Positions 1 through 13,313 of a stretch of 64,000 nt of DNA are shown here, one piece after another. Position numbers and translations under genes: made by a program. Source of the DNA: Epiperipatus broadwayi (Eukaryota; Onychophora; Udeonychophora; Euonychophora; Peripatidae). The stretch is taken from NCBI GenBank assembly GCA_028023455.1, contig JAQFVV010000072.1, positions 3,180,501-3,244,500 of the forward strand, read 5' to 3'. The notes beneath the pieces are model-generated. The model saw only the letters and a list, made by a program, of their open reading frames with translations, did no database searches and was not told where the DNA came from. Position 1 is the first letter of the stretch. Each line of letters opens with the position of its first letter.

Positions 1-2695
1 GATTTTTAATTTATTTTTAGTTACAATCTAGAAAATATTAAATAAAAACATATAAAATCATAAACTGCAATCAAAAAATTACAGGAGAATTCACATATTT
101 CTGAGATTGCGGAAAAAATGCAAATAAATAAATTAAAAACCCTATAAAATTTGTCTTTGTTATATTTATATAATAAAATATGATTTTTTATTTATTTCTA
201 GTTACAAACTAGAAAAGGTTTTCATAATTCCAACCTGAATGACGTTGAGATTAGTATATATCACTCAGATAGATTTGCTTTCTTATGAAACACGTATTAT
301 AAATAAACTGATCCTGAATGTATGCAATAAAAATATTTAACAGTAAAAAAAAAAAATTCTTGTATCTCACAGATCAAGTGTGACCCTCTGGAATATTAAA
401 AACGATTACATTTAACAAGATTATATACATGTGTAGTACAAAGATTTGCTATATTACCTAATTTTCTTCTGATAATTAGGTATTCATCCCCAAAATCATT
501 AATACAAATATATATATTTATCATTACTAGCAGTAGTAATTCAAAAAAATGTTATCTATTTTGTTCTCACACAAGATTACTTATAGAACTGAATAATTAT
601 CATATATAGAAAAATTGTGAGGTTTTCCCTTAAGGAACCAAGTGCAAATATCTCCCCTATAGTTCCAATAATCCCAACTATGATTATAAACATGTTTCTT
701 TAGGTCTTATAGAATATCAAATTGCGTCCTAATTCACAGAACTGGAAAGCGAACGCTTAGCATTAAGACAACTATTTCAACGCTAAGACAGATCTGTTTT
801 AAGATTAAACAGTATTTAATTATTATTTTTTTAATGATATTTGATGATAGGTCAGTTGGTCTTAAAATAGATATCACATCTTTATAATATAGTCTTGGCT
901 ATAAGTTTGCTCTTTTTGAAACATAGTATTATTAAGATTCCACATGTGGTTTCTTCTATAGCATGCACAATTTTGCGGATAATTAAGATATACTGAATAT
1001 ATATATAATTTTTTAAACAATAACTATTTAATAATATAAATGATTGTCAGACATTTTATGTATTAATTAAAATATTTTCAAGACGATATTTCCAAAATCC
1101 AAGCACAAAATTATATATACATATGAATGTGTCAACCAAAATAAAAGAACATTTTTATTTGAAGCCCAAGAAAGAGGAGATTTAAGTTGGAAGTTAAACT
1201 GTTATTCCTTAAATATAAAACTTGGACTAATATAAAAACAAATTCTCTTTATACACAAGTAATTACTTTTCTATGAGCAATCATAAAAGTTACTGCTTAA
1301 AATAAATAAAAACAAAAATAGGTCTATAAATAAAATGACAAAAATTATGATAATAAATATAAGAATTAACTAAAAATGACTTCATTTGGCATTTCAATAA
1401 GGAAATAAACATGGAGAACATCTAATTAACAATGCATCGAAGATATAAAAGGATGTAAAAAATAAGAATTAATATTGTATAAATAGAATCAATTTTTTTT
1501 GAAAAGTTGTTTAATAGAAAATAAAAATTCATTCTCCATAAATAATATCAATAATAAAAATCTGAAAGGTAAAATATAGACACAAATGTAATTTCAAAAC
1601 GTTATAAACATTTTTATAATCTCGCATTTTATCTTATTAAAAATGTACAAAATACTAAATTAATATTTATACTTTGTTTTTGTTCAACAGAAATGAAAGA
1701 ACAAAAAAAAGAAAGAAAAGAATATATAAAATATCTGAAGAAAAGTAAAAATGAATTATACATAAGAGCTCAGGCAATAAATAATAATCTATTTTAATAA
1801 AACATAATAATAACCATAGATCAAATAAAAACTTAAATATCCCTAAATGCAATTAAAGATGACAGAAACAAAGGCCTAGACCATTTAGGCTTTATTGCTC
1901 TAATTCGGGGGGAAAAATATACAAAACTGACATGTGAAAAATTTGAGCAAATTTTTTTTTTCTTGTTGACAAGAGAAATAATTTTTTTTTCCATCTCTAA
2001 TTCAACATTTTCGATTGATTCACTGTCTATAAGAATACGTTCTTATATAGACAAATAGAACAAATATTAAAAAAGAAAACGTTATAGACACATTTTACAG
2101 GGCAATTATACAAGTTTTAAGAACCACACTTGTTTATGTTATTTTATTTACACTTCAAGAACGGATCGCAATTAAACCAAAGCTTAATTTTTAGACTAGT
2201 AATGTTCATAAATTTTTAGTTTTTAAAAATTTGGTATTTTTTTTTTGTTTTCTTTCTTAGCAAAATCTTTATTTTTATACAGATTCTTTTAATTTCATTT
2301 ATATCTTGCTGTCTTCAAAAATAACTGATGTTGGGAAAAAAAAATCCAGGCTTCTGAATTCAAAGACAGCTTAAAATTCTACAGACTAGTCGGACTACAA
2401 AACTAGCCAACAACTTTTTAATTTATAATCATTAGAAAAATACACTTCATTTTTTTTTTTTTGTTATTTACATGCCATTATTCACGAGGCAGTCCATTGG
2501 GTATATCGATATATATATAACTGGCCAATGTCTTCATCAATCAATACCCTGCTGATTTGTGAGTTCTTTGGTCAAGATGGCAACTGGTCCCAAAAATTAT
2601 GCAGACACTTCAACACCATAAAGAAAACATTTACAAAATTTTAAAACAATTAGAAAAAAAGAGATTGTCCATGAGCAGAAGTTTTAAGGCCAAAA
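1..2695. other. RYK 3' UTR and downstream DNA, no gene seen
   Basis: AT-rich sequence with T- and A-runs and short (TA)n near 2505. It contains the RYK 3' UTR on the minus strand. No further coding exon, RNA gene or recognisable mobile element is supported. Confidence 0.6.
2268..2273 (-). promoter_or_regulatory. candidate RYK polyadenylation hexamer AATAAA
   Basis: First canonical AATAAA on the minus strand after the RYK stop, about 420 nt downstream, read as RC of tttatt. A weaker ATTAAA lies at 2417-2422 and another AATAAA near 2150. In DNA this AT-rich such hexamers occur by chance, so the true cleavage site is not determined. Confidence 0.25.
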
Positions 2696-2807
2696 TCAGA
2701 TGTATCGACCAAGCGCGGTATAAAAATCTTGTAGACAGACCAATAACTGCGCAAATGTGGGCCTTTCTTCTGGCGCAAGGGCCCAACAACAGGCCATGAC
2801 AGCAAAT
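2696..2807 (-). CDS. RYK: RYK terminal coding exon with stop
   Basis: Encodes FAVMACCWALAPEERP (conserved Arg of subdomain XI) and continues to the C-terminus ALGRYI followed by TGA at 2696-2698. It completes a split Leu codon from the exon at 8072. The acceptor is a long T-run ending TTTAG. The match to the human RYK end (FAVMACCWALDPEERP ... ALGAYV) is nearly residue for residue, so both exon and stop are secure. The C-terminal hydrophobic residue (Ile; Val in human) fits a PDZ ligand, by inference. Confidence 0.97.
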
Positions 2808-5702
2808 CTAAAAAAAAAAAAAGGAATCATTTCATCAATAACATATTAAATAAAATGAAAAAGTAATTTGCATAAAATTAAATACAGATCATTTTCTTCA
2901 AAACTATTTTTCTTATTCTACTCTTGGATTTTTATATTTCCTTTACTCTTAATGTGATTTTTGTTCCTTCTAATTTTTGTTTTAGTTTTAATGACTACTT
3001 TTTATATTTCTGTCAGTCATTTCTCTATTTCTAAGAACATATCCAATTCAATTTTCTTTTCTTATTATCTTCTTAAAGCCCACCCATGTTTCGTGCTTCA
3101 TCATTTCTTATTCATCCAATTAATTCTTTCCATTTTCTTCTGTATTATACTCAAAAATTCTTCAACAACTATTCTTAATAGTCCATATAGCTGTTCGTTA
3201 CAGATTCCAGACAAAATATTTTGCACATTTTTTCTTACTTCCAAAATCTTAATTGGAAATCATTTTAATTTCTTTTTCAATTTATCCAGCTTAACGAATA
3301 TTTAAAACAACTAACCCACTCTTATCCTATATTTGTTAAGACTACAATTTTTTTCATTACCATTATAATACCGTTAAATGTGGCATAATATGATTTAAAA
3401 ATCAGCCAGTTAAGTTAGAATGAAAATAGTGAGACTTTTAAAGAAAGTTGCAAACAAAACAAAATCCCTAACAAAATGAGACAAGCTAAGGGATAAAATT
3501 AGTTTTCCTAAAGTAAAAAAAAAAAAAAAAGCGGTTACTATTTTATATGTCTGTAGTATAATTTTCACTACACCGCTCTCACACAGGATAGCGACTGGTT
3601 TCTATCCACTTTTAATATCTTCTGGAAGGGTGTAATCATGAATTTATGACCAAAGGCATGTGAAAAAAATTGATGAACACATCTTGGTCATAAGTTTATG
3701 TTTACACCTCTCCACAAAGTGTTAAAAGCAGATAGAAATCAGTCCCTTGCCCGAGTGGTATAGTGAAAATTACACTACGGAAATATTACTCATTAAGTGG
3801 ATAATCTCTAGTCTAATGAATGATTAATAAAAATTACCAATTAAGAGCTGTTGTTGTATTCTGAATTATAAGAATTAGAAAAAAGAGAAGATTGTAATTA
3901 TTATTATTTAAAAAAATAATAATAATGTGGATTCAAAGAATCCCCCCCCCCCAATTATTAGCATGAAAAAATATTATGTCAGTCTATGATTTGCCAGTGA
4001 GTAACTGCTAACAAAAAGATAATTCAAAATATGACGGATACATATTTCTATGATTCTGAATTCAGCCCCCCCCTCCCCCCAAGAGATGTGAAAAAACAAT
4101 ATACAGAATTGTGACATCTGCTATATTTTGAACCAAAGTCTCTCCACATATATCACATGCAAGAGCTCACATTTTGATGAAAGTTTTGATTCCAATACTG
4201 CATTATTTTACTTCATGCAAATGTGCATCATTTTTCACATGTTACAGATGCTGTTTTATGCATACTATGCATAAATAAATTAAGATCATAGTATAAGCAA
4301 AATTAAAAAAAAAAATTATTAATAATAAATTGAGGTAGCACATATAAATATTTAAAGGGTGTTTATTCATTCTCATTCAGTAAAAAAAAAAACTTACTAC
4401 ACTGTATCTTTATTTAAAAATAAACGAATAGTGAAGTATTGACTTTAATCCAAACGTAATCGGACATTTTCTACTGTGAAGCTTTTGAAAATACTTAACA
4501 TTTCATCTGTATATAAAAATCTTTATTTTATATTAAAACTCAATAAGTTAAAATTCTTTTTTAATTTCATTGTACAAATACAGATATTGAAATATGAGTT
4601 GTAAATATTAAAACAGTCAGATATGTCTATCCTACTGTTTCACCTACTATATGCTATAGTAGTACTTTTATTTACATACCGATATACCCAAATCCTTGTA
4701 TATCAGGCTAATTTTAGGAATAATAATCATAGTTATGTGTGTGTGCGTATATTATAGCATACAACATGGAAAGCGTATGTATATAAATAATAAATCAACT
4801 CATATGCGCACATACTGTTTACTAAATAAAGGTAAATCTTGATGTATGTGTAACCAAGATTTATGTATATGCAGAGAAGAAATAGTGTGACAGGTTTAAA
4901 CATTATAAGTTTTCTTTATTTAATTAGTTTTATAAATGTAATATTGTTAAATAATTTTATAAATAATATTTGAAATTATATTTCTGCATATATAGTTAAA
5001 TTCTGTTTATGTATTACACATATATAATAAAGCTTTGCTAGATTTCATAAAGGTACTAAATTTCAGATTTGTTTTCGTAAAGGAATAATAAAATTGATTC
5101 ATCTCGCTATATTTTGACCTATTTATAAAGTTAAAAATAAAATTAGATTTTAAAGTAAAATGAAAGAAATTAACATGACCAAAGCTGGTAAACAAGTCAA
5201 TAACAGCAGGCATCACTGGGTTGTCAAGATATAGTAAACTATCTGAAATTTAAGAAATAATTAAGAACTATAGAGAAAAACATGTGATTTTGGTTTTCAC
5301 TTTATTACAGGTAGTTAATAAAGAAAACACATGTGACTAAAGTAAAAAGAGAGGGGGGATGAAAGGTATAAAAACTATTGCAGCCATTTTGTAAAGTTGG
5401 ACTATTATTAAGTTTAAGATTAAACAGATTGCTAAAATTGTTAATAATGAAAATGATCGGCTAAGTACGGTAAAGACGGGCTTTCCCGAGCCCAAGGGTA
5501 GTCTACAGGATCCCGGAACAGGATGACCAATGCCCAATACAAGTAACAGCATGCTCAACATCAACAGTGAATAACCATGCCTAAGAAAGATGCCGGAGAA
5601 AAGAACTTAAAGCGGTAACACTTCTGCAATTTTAAAATGAACATATAAACTAAACCTCATAACCTACTAAAGCTAGCTCAAGTTATTATAAATGGACAAA
5701 AT

Positions 5703-5888
5703 AATTTAACTAATGTAATTCAATCTTTCCAATCTTATTCTTATACTAAAATGTAAATTTTGTATTATTATTTAGTATTGTTGATTTAAACTAATTCAAT
5801 ATAATTTAAACTAATGTATTTCAAACTGTCAAATACTAATTCTTAAATTAAAATGTAAGTTATATTATTATTTGGTATCGTAAATCTT
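5703..5888. repeat. diverged tandem duplication, about 100-bp unit
   Basis: Two successive copies share the order aattta..ctaatgta..ttcaa, then attctta..aaaatgtaa, then tattattattt(a/g)gtat. The second starts about 100 bp after the first, and the copies differ at many positions, so this is an old duplication. Confidence 0.6.
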
Positions 5889-7185
5889 GCCTGATTTAAC
5901 ATAATTTGATATGAATTAAATTGATTAAATCTGATTTAAGCCGAGTTAAAATCATTTATTAAAATATCTTAATTTCATTTCTTTGCACTAAGTAAAGAAA
6001 GCCAAATCTTAAATTTCATTTTCGTGAAATATTATTTATAATTTTATATGTTTTTTTTTTAGTTAAGTCTATACCAATATTATTTTCAATTATTTATTTA
6101 TATGTTATTGCTATGTTGATTCAGAACAGAGTTTACTCACATTTAAGTTAACTAGAGAGAAATGATTAGACGTTCTCACACCGTAAATAATTTTGCATTC
6201 ATTAGCGCACACCCTAAACTCCCTTCTGAAACCAGTAAAATAAAGCTTGGTTAAGGTGTATAATTAAGCGATCATAAATGATTAAAAATAGGTTTGCGTT
6301 AAATGAAAGATATCGTTAATATTTCGCTGAAGTGACTAAATGCAGCATAGAGCTAGAATTTAATCTTATATTTATCCCAAAATATGCTGTAGTCCTCCTT
6401 ATATATATATATATGCCTATATAGATAACTTAATAAATTAGATTAGTTATATTTCTTTAATAGCATAATTATAAATGCTAATTTATGAACTGATTTATGG
6501 TGGTTCTATAGAAGGAAACTAATGTTTTGCATCTCAATTTATATATATTAATGTAGTCAGTGGGACAAATGTGTTCTTAGGAAGCGCATATGTGCATTTA
6601 CTTATTTCTGTATATTATTTCTTGATTGGGCTTCCGGTTTTAATGGCTGTCCCATCTCTTTAGTTCGGACAGCTCTCATTCCACAATGGGTTTTGATTTC
6701 AAGGGTCATCCCATTACCTCCGCTTAAGACTGAATCAAAAGCATCCACATATTCTGATAAGCTGGTAGATCACCTGGACTAAAAAGGTCTCTTTCACTTT
6801 CACAGCAATGGGCTCGGTAAAAAAGGAACTGGTTACATGGTAACAAATCCTGTAAGCAAGAGCACATCTGAGACGCACAGACTCAGATGGTATGTTTTAT
6901 ATACACCTTAGTATCTGAAGTCTTACCACCTACCATCAGTTCATCCCTCCATAATAATTTATATTTCAGCTTTGATCTGAAACTGAATCTAGTTTTGTAA
7001 GCTTATAATCTATATAGAGACTTGTGTACCGATCAAATAAAATATTAATTATGATTAATGATGATCACTTCTGCGGATTAACTAAAGCAAATCTAAGCCA
7101 CAAAACATAGCATAAATAGGGCATAGATAATTGTGAGCTAAACTTGCAACAAATCTGTATTGCTATAATAATAGAGCTCATAAAA

Positions 7186-7358
7186 TTGTAACTTTATAAA
7201 TCATCATCACCTGCGAGTGAGATCAAATCTTAAATTTAAAAATTAAACAAAGTATAACTCGATAAATAATCATCACCTGTGGTGAGTGAGATCCAATACT
7301 AAATATGTAAATTCAAACAACCTGTAACGTATTCTATCATCATCACCTGCGAGTGAAA
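7186..7358. repeat. three-copy tandem repeat, about 60-67 bp unit
   Basis: Each unit contains atcatcatcacctg followed by a GAGTGAGATC-like motif and an AT-rich spacer ending near a (g)taac motif. Copies begin near 7186, 7252 and 7323; the third is truncated after gagtgaaac. Confidence 0.75.
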
Positions 7359-8071
7359 CAAAACTGTGTCAGTCAATTGTTTTATTTTATTTACTTTATT
7401 ACTTAAATTTTGTTTTTATTAAATTTGTTTAAAATATAACTCTGCTTAGTGTCTCAATTATGCTCATTATTCACTAGTTAATTATTAACTAGTAATTAGT
7501 ATTGTTTGAGCATTTATGAATCACAGCCTAAATTAATGATGTCTGTTAGTTGAGCCACACCTATATAGCTATACTTAAGTTATACCAATTTATATCATAG
7601 TCTAATGTTTCACCGATGTGCTACTGCTGGCATGAGAATTAAAAAAATACTGGTGTGGCCTCATATCTGTCAGCCGTAAGGTAGTAAATCTTTGAGTGTT
7701 GGTAAAATAATTGAGGTGAGATAGGATTCGGGGTCTCAACAACCTCACTTCGATCAGCCTTGGTATGATTTGCTAAAACTCTGGATTTTGTTGAGCGAAT
7801 GTACAATATGACCATTACAATATGAACAAAGGATGTAATTACATCAGACAATGATCAGACATCTTATATGAAAATAAACTCTCAAAAAATAAATGAATTG
7901 ATTTTTAAATCGTTTTTTTTTTAAAAAAATGCAAACAAACGAATGCGTAGTTATGTTAGATCTATTAAATACTTAAGATCTGATATTTTTTTTTTTTTAT
8001 AATTATTACTACGATTGAGTTCTACGCTAAAAGTTTTATCATTACAAACAAGTGTATAGAATGTGACTTAC

Positions 8072-8208
8072 AACTCATCTGGACAGTTGATTGGCTGAGA
8101 TAACCTGAAACCATCTTTGAGGTAAGCTGCCATTTCAAATGGATCGATCTCTACATACGGCTGCTGTCCGAGAGTCATTAACTCCCACAATGCTACACCG
8201 AATGCCCA
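8072..8208 (-). CDS. RYK: RYK exon: C-lobe WAFGVALWELMTLGQ
   Basis: Encodes 45 residues from WAFGVALWELMTLGQQPYV to QPINCPDE plus two bases of a split codon. This is the F-helix region and the IDPFEMAAYLKDG segment, strongly conserved in RYK. Acceptor TTTTTTTTGCAG precedes 8208; donor GTAAGT is RC of 8066-8071. Phase 0 in, phase 2 out. Confidence 0.97.
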
Positions 8209-11200
8209 CTGCAAAAAAAAAATAGTAATTAAAATATGCTTTTACGAATCATTGATACAAAATTAAATTTTTTTTTAAAAAAGCTTATCACAACGATGGC
8301 AAAATACAATAATATCTCACCGATTACATCTATATTTATAAAAAATAAAATTTAAGATTAAATTTGTTGGTTTAAAGGATAATGTATTTAATTACCAAAT
8401 TCCTTGAAAAAAAAACTACGATAAATGAAAAGAGGCAATAATTCAACTAATTTTCCTTTGTAAATATCAATGCGAAATTCGTTATTTCGTATATAAATTA
8501 TTCAACAGTCCAAGCCTGACTAAAAGTTTGGAGCTCATACGGTTACTCCTCTAAAGCTCATAAAAAATACTAGAGATAAAATCTTAAAAGATGAAGTCAA
8601 ATCATTACTTATTATGAATTCAATGTCTTTAAATTTGGGTAGAAGATTACACAAATGATTTTCAAGGGTACCGAGTCTGGAAGTACTCTTCCATATATGC
8701 AGACATTACAGCATCTGAAAAATAAATTGCTTATTCTACTTCTTATACTTTTGGAAGTACTGATTTTACATCTGTAATGGATTGATTCAATTAATGTAGC
8801 TCTGAAACTGGAGTAACTCATTATAATAAAGCAATTATCACTCAAAAAATGAGAGAATTGAAATAAACAAAGTAAATAAACAGTCAAATAAAATCAATTA
8901 GCAATCAGAATGGCTGGTCGTACAGTGTCTTTATATTGACGTACATGCATCCTCTACATATAGAAGCGAATTTAATACATAAAGGAGATCTTGTTAAAAA
9001 TTATACTCAGATGAAATAAAGAACTAGCAAATCTTTTGTGAGTGAGCTGACTACAAGAAAGATGGACACAGCCATAGTGGGAACTCCACAGTAACAATAC
9101 GGCAGACGATCCACTCCAGAAGCTGACAAAGGAAACAATAATTTAACACTTTTTATCATCACACATTAATTTCGGCAATATGTTCATTCATATCCTCTCT
9201 GACCATTATATTCTACCGCTTTTCTTGAAAATCTGTGTTCCATTCAAATTCAATTTGTTCACCTTCAGTAGCCAGAAATATTACAGGTACCCCATCCATT
9301 CTAGACTTTACTTTTTTCTCAATCCATGTTATATATCTCTTACATCTAACAGATCTTTATTGATATGTTTTCTGAATTTCTCATCTTACTTTCCATTCTC
9401 CTATTTACTTCCTATCACTACAAAGTTTCCAAAATCGGTTCCTCCTGTCTTAAATTTGTTTCAATTACAGTTAAAATTTCAAACAAATTTGTTATTCATT
9501 GTTTTTTTCAATTCTGACCAGTTTGATACCCCCTTCCTTATTTATATACTAATTATCCTATTTGTCACTATTCTTTTTACAGATGATTTTAACCCCCTTT
9601 CTTGCATACTTCTAAAATATCTTTTGCCTATTTTTTTAATGCATTCTCTAATATTAGTTCATTTTGAACTTGCTATATTTTAAAATCCTATCCTCAATCA
9701 TAAGTTTCACAAAATAAACATTTTATCCCCCACGTTGTCAAATATATTATCTTCATTAAAAAGCATTGTTTTTAATATAAGGGTGTGATATATATCCAAG
9801 AACATGGAATTATTCTTGCTGCAAAGTTAATGGAATTAACTCTGTTTTCACTCAGTATAACAATCCATGTTTACTTTTCCTATCAAAAATTTCCAGACCA
9901 TTAATTAAATCGTATATTCTTAGAAAAATTATTTTGGTAGCCCTGCGTGAATTGGTCCAGTGGTAAAGTGACAAACGCCTGAGCTTAAGGTCCCCGAGCT
10001 CAAACTTCTTATGAACTTCCAAGCAATAAGATTAATTTTGTAAAACTAATTTTTGCTTTATTCGCGATATTATTCATGCCCACTATAACAAAAATATTTA
10101 CATTACTAACATGTTTATTCTTATTTTCGCAGGCAAGCATATCCTCACACTCTGTAATTAATTAGTCCCCATACCGATATCGATTCATAATTACCCCCCC
10201 CCCCACTCAGCATTTATATCAATGTTCTCACTTAAATCTTCTTGTATTTCTCCATACTTTATCCTTACGTCACTCTTTTATTTTTTTAATTTGATGTTAA
10301 ACTTCACAATTAAAGATTTTAATTTTACTTCAGTTTTTGTTATATCCTTCTCTACATCTATTTTCCCCATCTCCATCTATTGCAATTGTGTTTAACTCAA
10401 TATCATCTTGTGTCTGACTCTTTATACTATCTAAGGATAAATAATTTTTGCATCCATTTCATGACACACATTCCTTAAACACTCGAAATACTTTACTAAC
10501 TTTGGCACATTTAAGTAATTAAAAGTTAGTCTTTCTCATACTTACCACCAAAATTCCCTTATTTTCGTTTTATATCACTTAGATGCAATTATTTGTGAAT
10601 AAAAAATCCACTATTTAAATCAAATCAAACCTCTAAATACAAAGTTTAAAAATGATTTCTTATGAGTTACTTAAAAAAAAAAATTAAGTAGACAAAAATA
10701 ACTTCTACGAAGACGTGTTTCCTTAAAAACAGTATATTCTCAAAGTTTGAAATAAACTTATGTCCAATATATAATAAAACGACCCCCCTCTCAAACAAAC
10801 CCTTTCTTGTAATTAAATATTCTTTCAGATAATTAATTCATATGGACATAATTCAAATCTCACAATAAATTTCCAACGAATCCGATATTTAATTAAGAAA
10901 CTAAATACCGGGTCACTATATACTAATATTTTGATCAAGTAATCCCTCTGATTTAACTATATAATAAAAACAAAAATAATAAATATCCTTTTAGATAAGT
11001 GTTTATATAATATTACTAAACAAATTCTCAAAATAAAATTTTTAACTTTAACTCGGAACGTTTCCAGATTTCTTAAAACCTAAAATCCTAAGAATTGTGC
11101 TGCCCTCTATATAATTTCCAAACTGCAAAAATAACACTTGGGGGAAAGCACGTTATAATACAGCTGTAAAATTAGAAAAATCATGTTAGATATTGTACAT

Positions 11201-11480
11201 ATACTCTACCAATCATTGCTAATTTTGAAATGTAATCTAGCTAGAAATACATTATAGAATTGAAATATGATACTTTTATATATATACGTATCAGAAAAAA
11301 TTACTAATATATCTAACATCTCGATGAATTATATAAAATGTGTTAAGATATAGTTTAGCTTCAAAAGCATATCTCTAAATAGAAATACCTGCTCAAGAGA
11401 GCAGATTCTAATATGATATTAAATCACCACTAAGGTTTATTACGAAATAAAATTTTCAGTTAAACATCTTAAACACTTAC
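8209..11480 (-). other. RYK intron (3.3 kb), one SINE plus pyrimidine-rich DNA
   Basis: Phase-0 intron. It contains a tRNA-derived SINE (9940-10035), a C-run near 10194-10204, and long T/C-rich stretches (9180-9690, 10200-10560). A 167-codon open frame at 9180-9683 is a product of this composition, full of Phe, Leu and Ile with no domain, and is not called as a gene. Confidence 0.75.
9940..10035 (+). mobile_element. tRNA-derived SINE (family with CTTCTTATGAA tail)
   Basis: The 5' part resembles a tRNA with a box-A-like segment (ggtccagtggtaaagtg) and a degraded box-B (ccgagctcaaac). It is followed by the tail aacttcttatgaacttccaagcaataa, which recurs in five other elements in the window (27750, 42319, 52242, 59063, 61079). 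Confidence 0.65.
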
Positions 11481-11640
11481 CACGTCACTGGCTGTAGAGA
11501 ACTGTTTGTGAACTAGGCTCTCTATGGCCAGCCACTTGACAGGCCGATTTTCGTTGTCTCCTAAGCAGTGATAATCATTGGGGAAGAGATCTCTTGACAA
11601 GGCATTATCTGTGATCTTGACATTTAATTGTTCATCAATC
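11481..11640 (-). CDS. RYK: RYK exon: degenerate DFG (DNA) and activation segment
   Basis: Encodes 53 residues after the split Val: IDEQLNVKITDNALSRDLF, DYHCLGDNENRPVKWLAIESL and STASDV. Asp-Asn-Ala replaces DFG, the defining RYK pseudokinase substitution. The donor is a consensus GTAAGT (RC of 11475-11480). The acceptor is unusual: CAG at 11641-11643 is preceded by a homopolymer giving eleven consecutive C in the transcript, in place of a mixed T-rich tract. Confidence 0.97.
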
Positions 11641-13313
11641 CTGGGGGGGGGGGATGACAAAAAATGAAGTTTATTAAGTAATTAATATAGATATGCGTGA
11701 ATAAATTTATAATATGCTGAAAAAATAAATATCTGTTATTACTAAAAAATATTTTCTATTTGTAGTGCGCACCACCATGTATTAATATTAAATATACTGT
11801 GTGTGAAAGAAACTTCTATATTATAAATCATAAATCTCTTTAAAAGACTGAAAAACTAAAGCAGCACAAATAAATAAACAGCATATAAAAATATAAAACA
11901 ATCGAAATAAAAAAGCAAAAATAATGGAAGAAGATTAAGTAGTATATGAGACTTGATATAAAAATGAGGTGAGTGAAAAGAAATAGAAAAACAATAGGTG
12001 GTTAGAGTTATGATTCTATGACCATTAAGACCCTCAGGCATTCCAGCTGCAGCTTCAGATATGCTGCAAATGTATTCTACTCAAACTGTTCCATGGTATA
12101 TAAGTATAGATATGTGAAAATAACTAGCTAACAGGGAACAATGACTAAAAAATAATACTTGACCATCATCATAAACTTTAATATATACAATGCATTAAAA
12201 TGCAATATTCCAAGTAGTGTTTCCCAATGTTGACCTCATATTGCTTTTAAGTTTAGTTTAAATGGCTTAGATTATTTTTTAAAATAATCAAGAGAAACTT
12301 TCCTTTCTGCAGAAGGCTTGAGTAATCAGTAATCAAAAGATGCCCATTGCATTTTAAATCCCCATCTTCATGCTGATTTCTGGATTTTGTCTTTATTAAT
12401 GAGACTTAGGATTCAAAATTGGTGCATAGTTTCGAACCCAAATCAATCTGTTTGAGAAATTAATCCAGAAATGAGGATAATCAAATGTATCAATACTGAA
12501 CTGGAATCAGATCTATGCAATTGTTCAAGCAGGTCGGTTCAATTCCATAGGCTGATTTGAATTTCAGGAATAATGAAATGGAGTTAAAGATGTCTGTCTG
12601 ATTCATATAATAATAAAAAAAAAGCCAGAAACTGGTCTGGAGGTGGAACTTTAAAATGTAATAGGGATCAGGTACTCACTGGTTAGTCAAACAGTGGATG
12701 ACATTGGAGTAGAGAATTGCTCTTATTTCATCACATGGTGTGAACTTAAGAATTATTGCTACTTCTGATTAATCTCCATTATAATCATTTAAACTATACT
12801 GTAAGGGATTTTGGTCTATTGCAATTAGCGAAGAATAACTTTGATATAGTATTTACACAACATTTCCGTTATTAATCCATCAGAATATGTTATGGCTAAT
12901 ATACAATGCAGATAGCAAGGATCACAAATATCAAAATTATTGCAGTCTACAATTGTAGTAGATAGTCTCATAGTAATACAAAAGGAAAATTCCAAGTTGC
13001 ATTGCAAATTTAGATTTCTGGACTATGATGTATATTCTCAATAGTCATAATAAGTGCTTTTATAATTGGATTATTTAATCAGGAATTCTAATGAGACTCT
13101 TGACGATGCACAAATTTCCAAGACAAATTTTTAAAATGTTGGCTAGTATTGAACCAGATGTTTTTAGTTTTATCAATCAGGAATTTTGTAGAATTCTGGA
13201 TATGTAGAGCAATAAAACAGGGACAACAATCATCTATATGCTATGATGAGACCAAAATGTTGACTAGTAAAAGGCTTGGGAACTTTAAAGATTTTGCATG
13301 AAACATTTTAAAA

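Larger units (their letters stand above)
2808..8071 (-). other. last RYK intron (5.3 kb)
   Basis: Phase-2 intron. It holds a pyrimidine-rich stretch (about 2930-3310), C-runs near 3950 and 4065-4080, a diverged 100-bp tandem duplication (5703-5888), a more GC-rich unrecognised patch (6620-6900) and a three-copy tandem repeat (7186-7358). No coding sequence is supported. Confidence 0.8.

Noticed and set aside
2961-3305. 114-codon hydrophobic open frame
   Set aside because: Pyrimidine-rich composition gives hydrophobic residues by chance; no recognisable family, no splice context.
6620-6900. Possible exon in a more GC-rich intron patch
   Set aside because: No open frame of useful length with splice sites on either strand; RYK is continuous without it. 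Probably an unrecognised repeat.
7186-7358. CRISPR-like array
   Set aside because: Three imperfect tandem units with no distinct unique spacers, in a eukaryotic intron.
9180-9683. 167-codon open frame on the plus strand
   Set aside because: Lies in T/C-rich DNA; the product is almost all Phe, Leu, Ile and Ser with no domain. It is in a RYK intron and has no sign of coding constraint.
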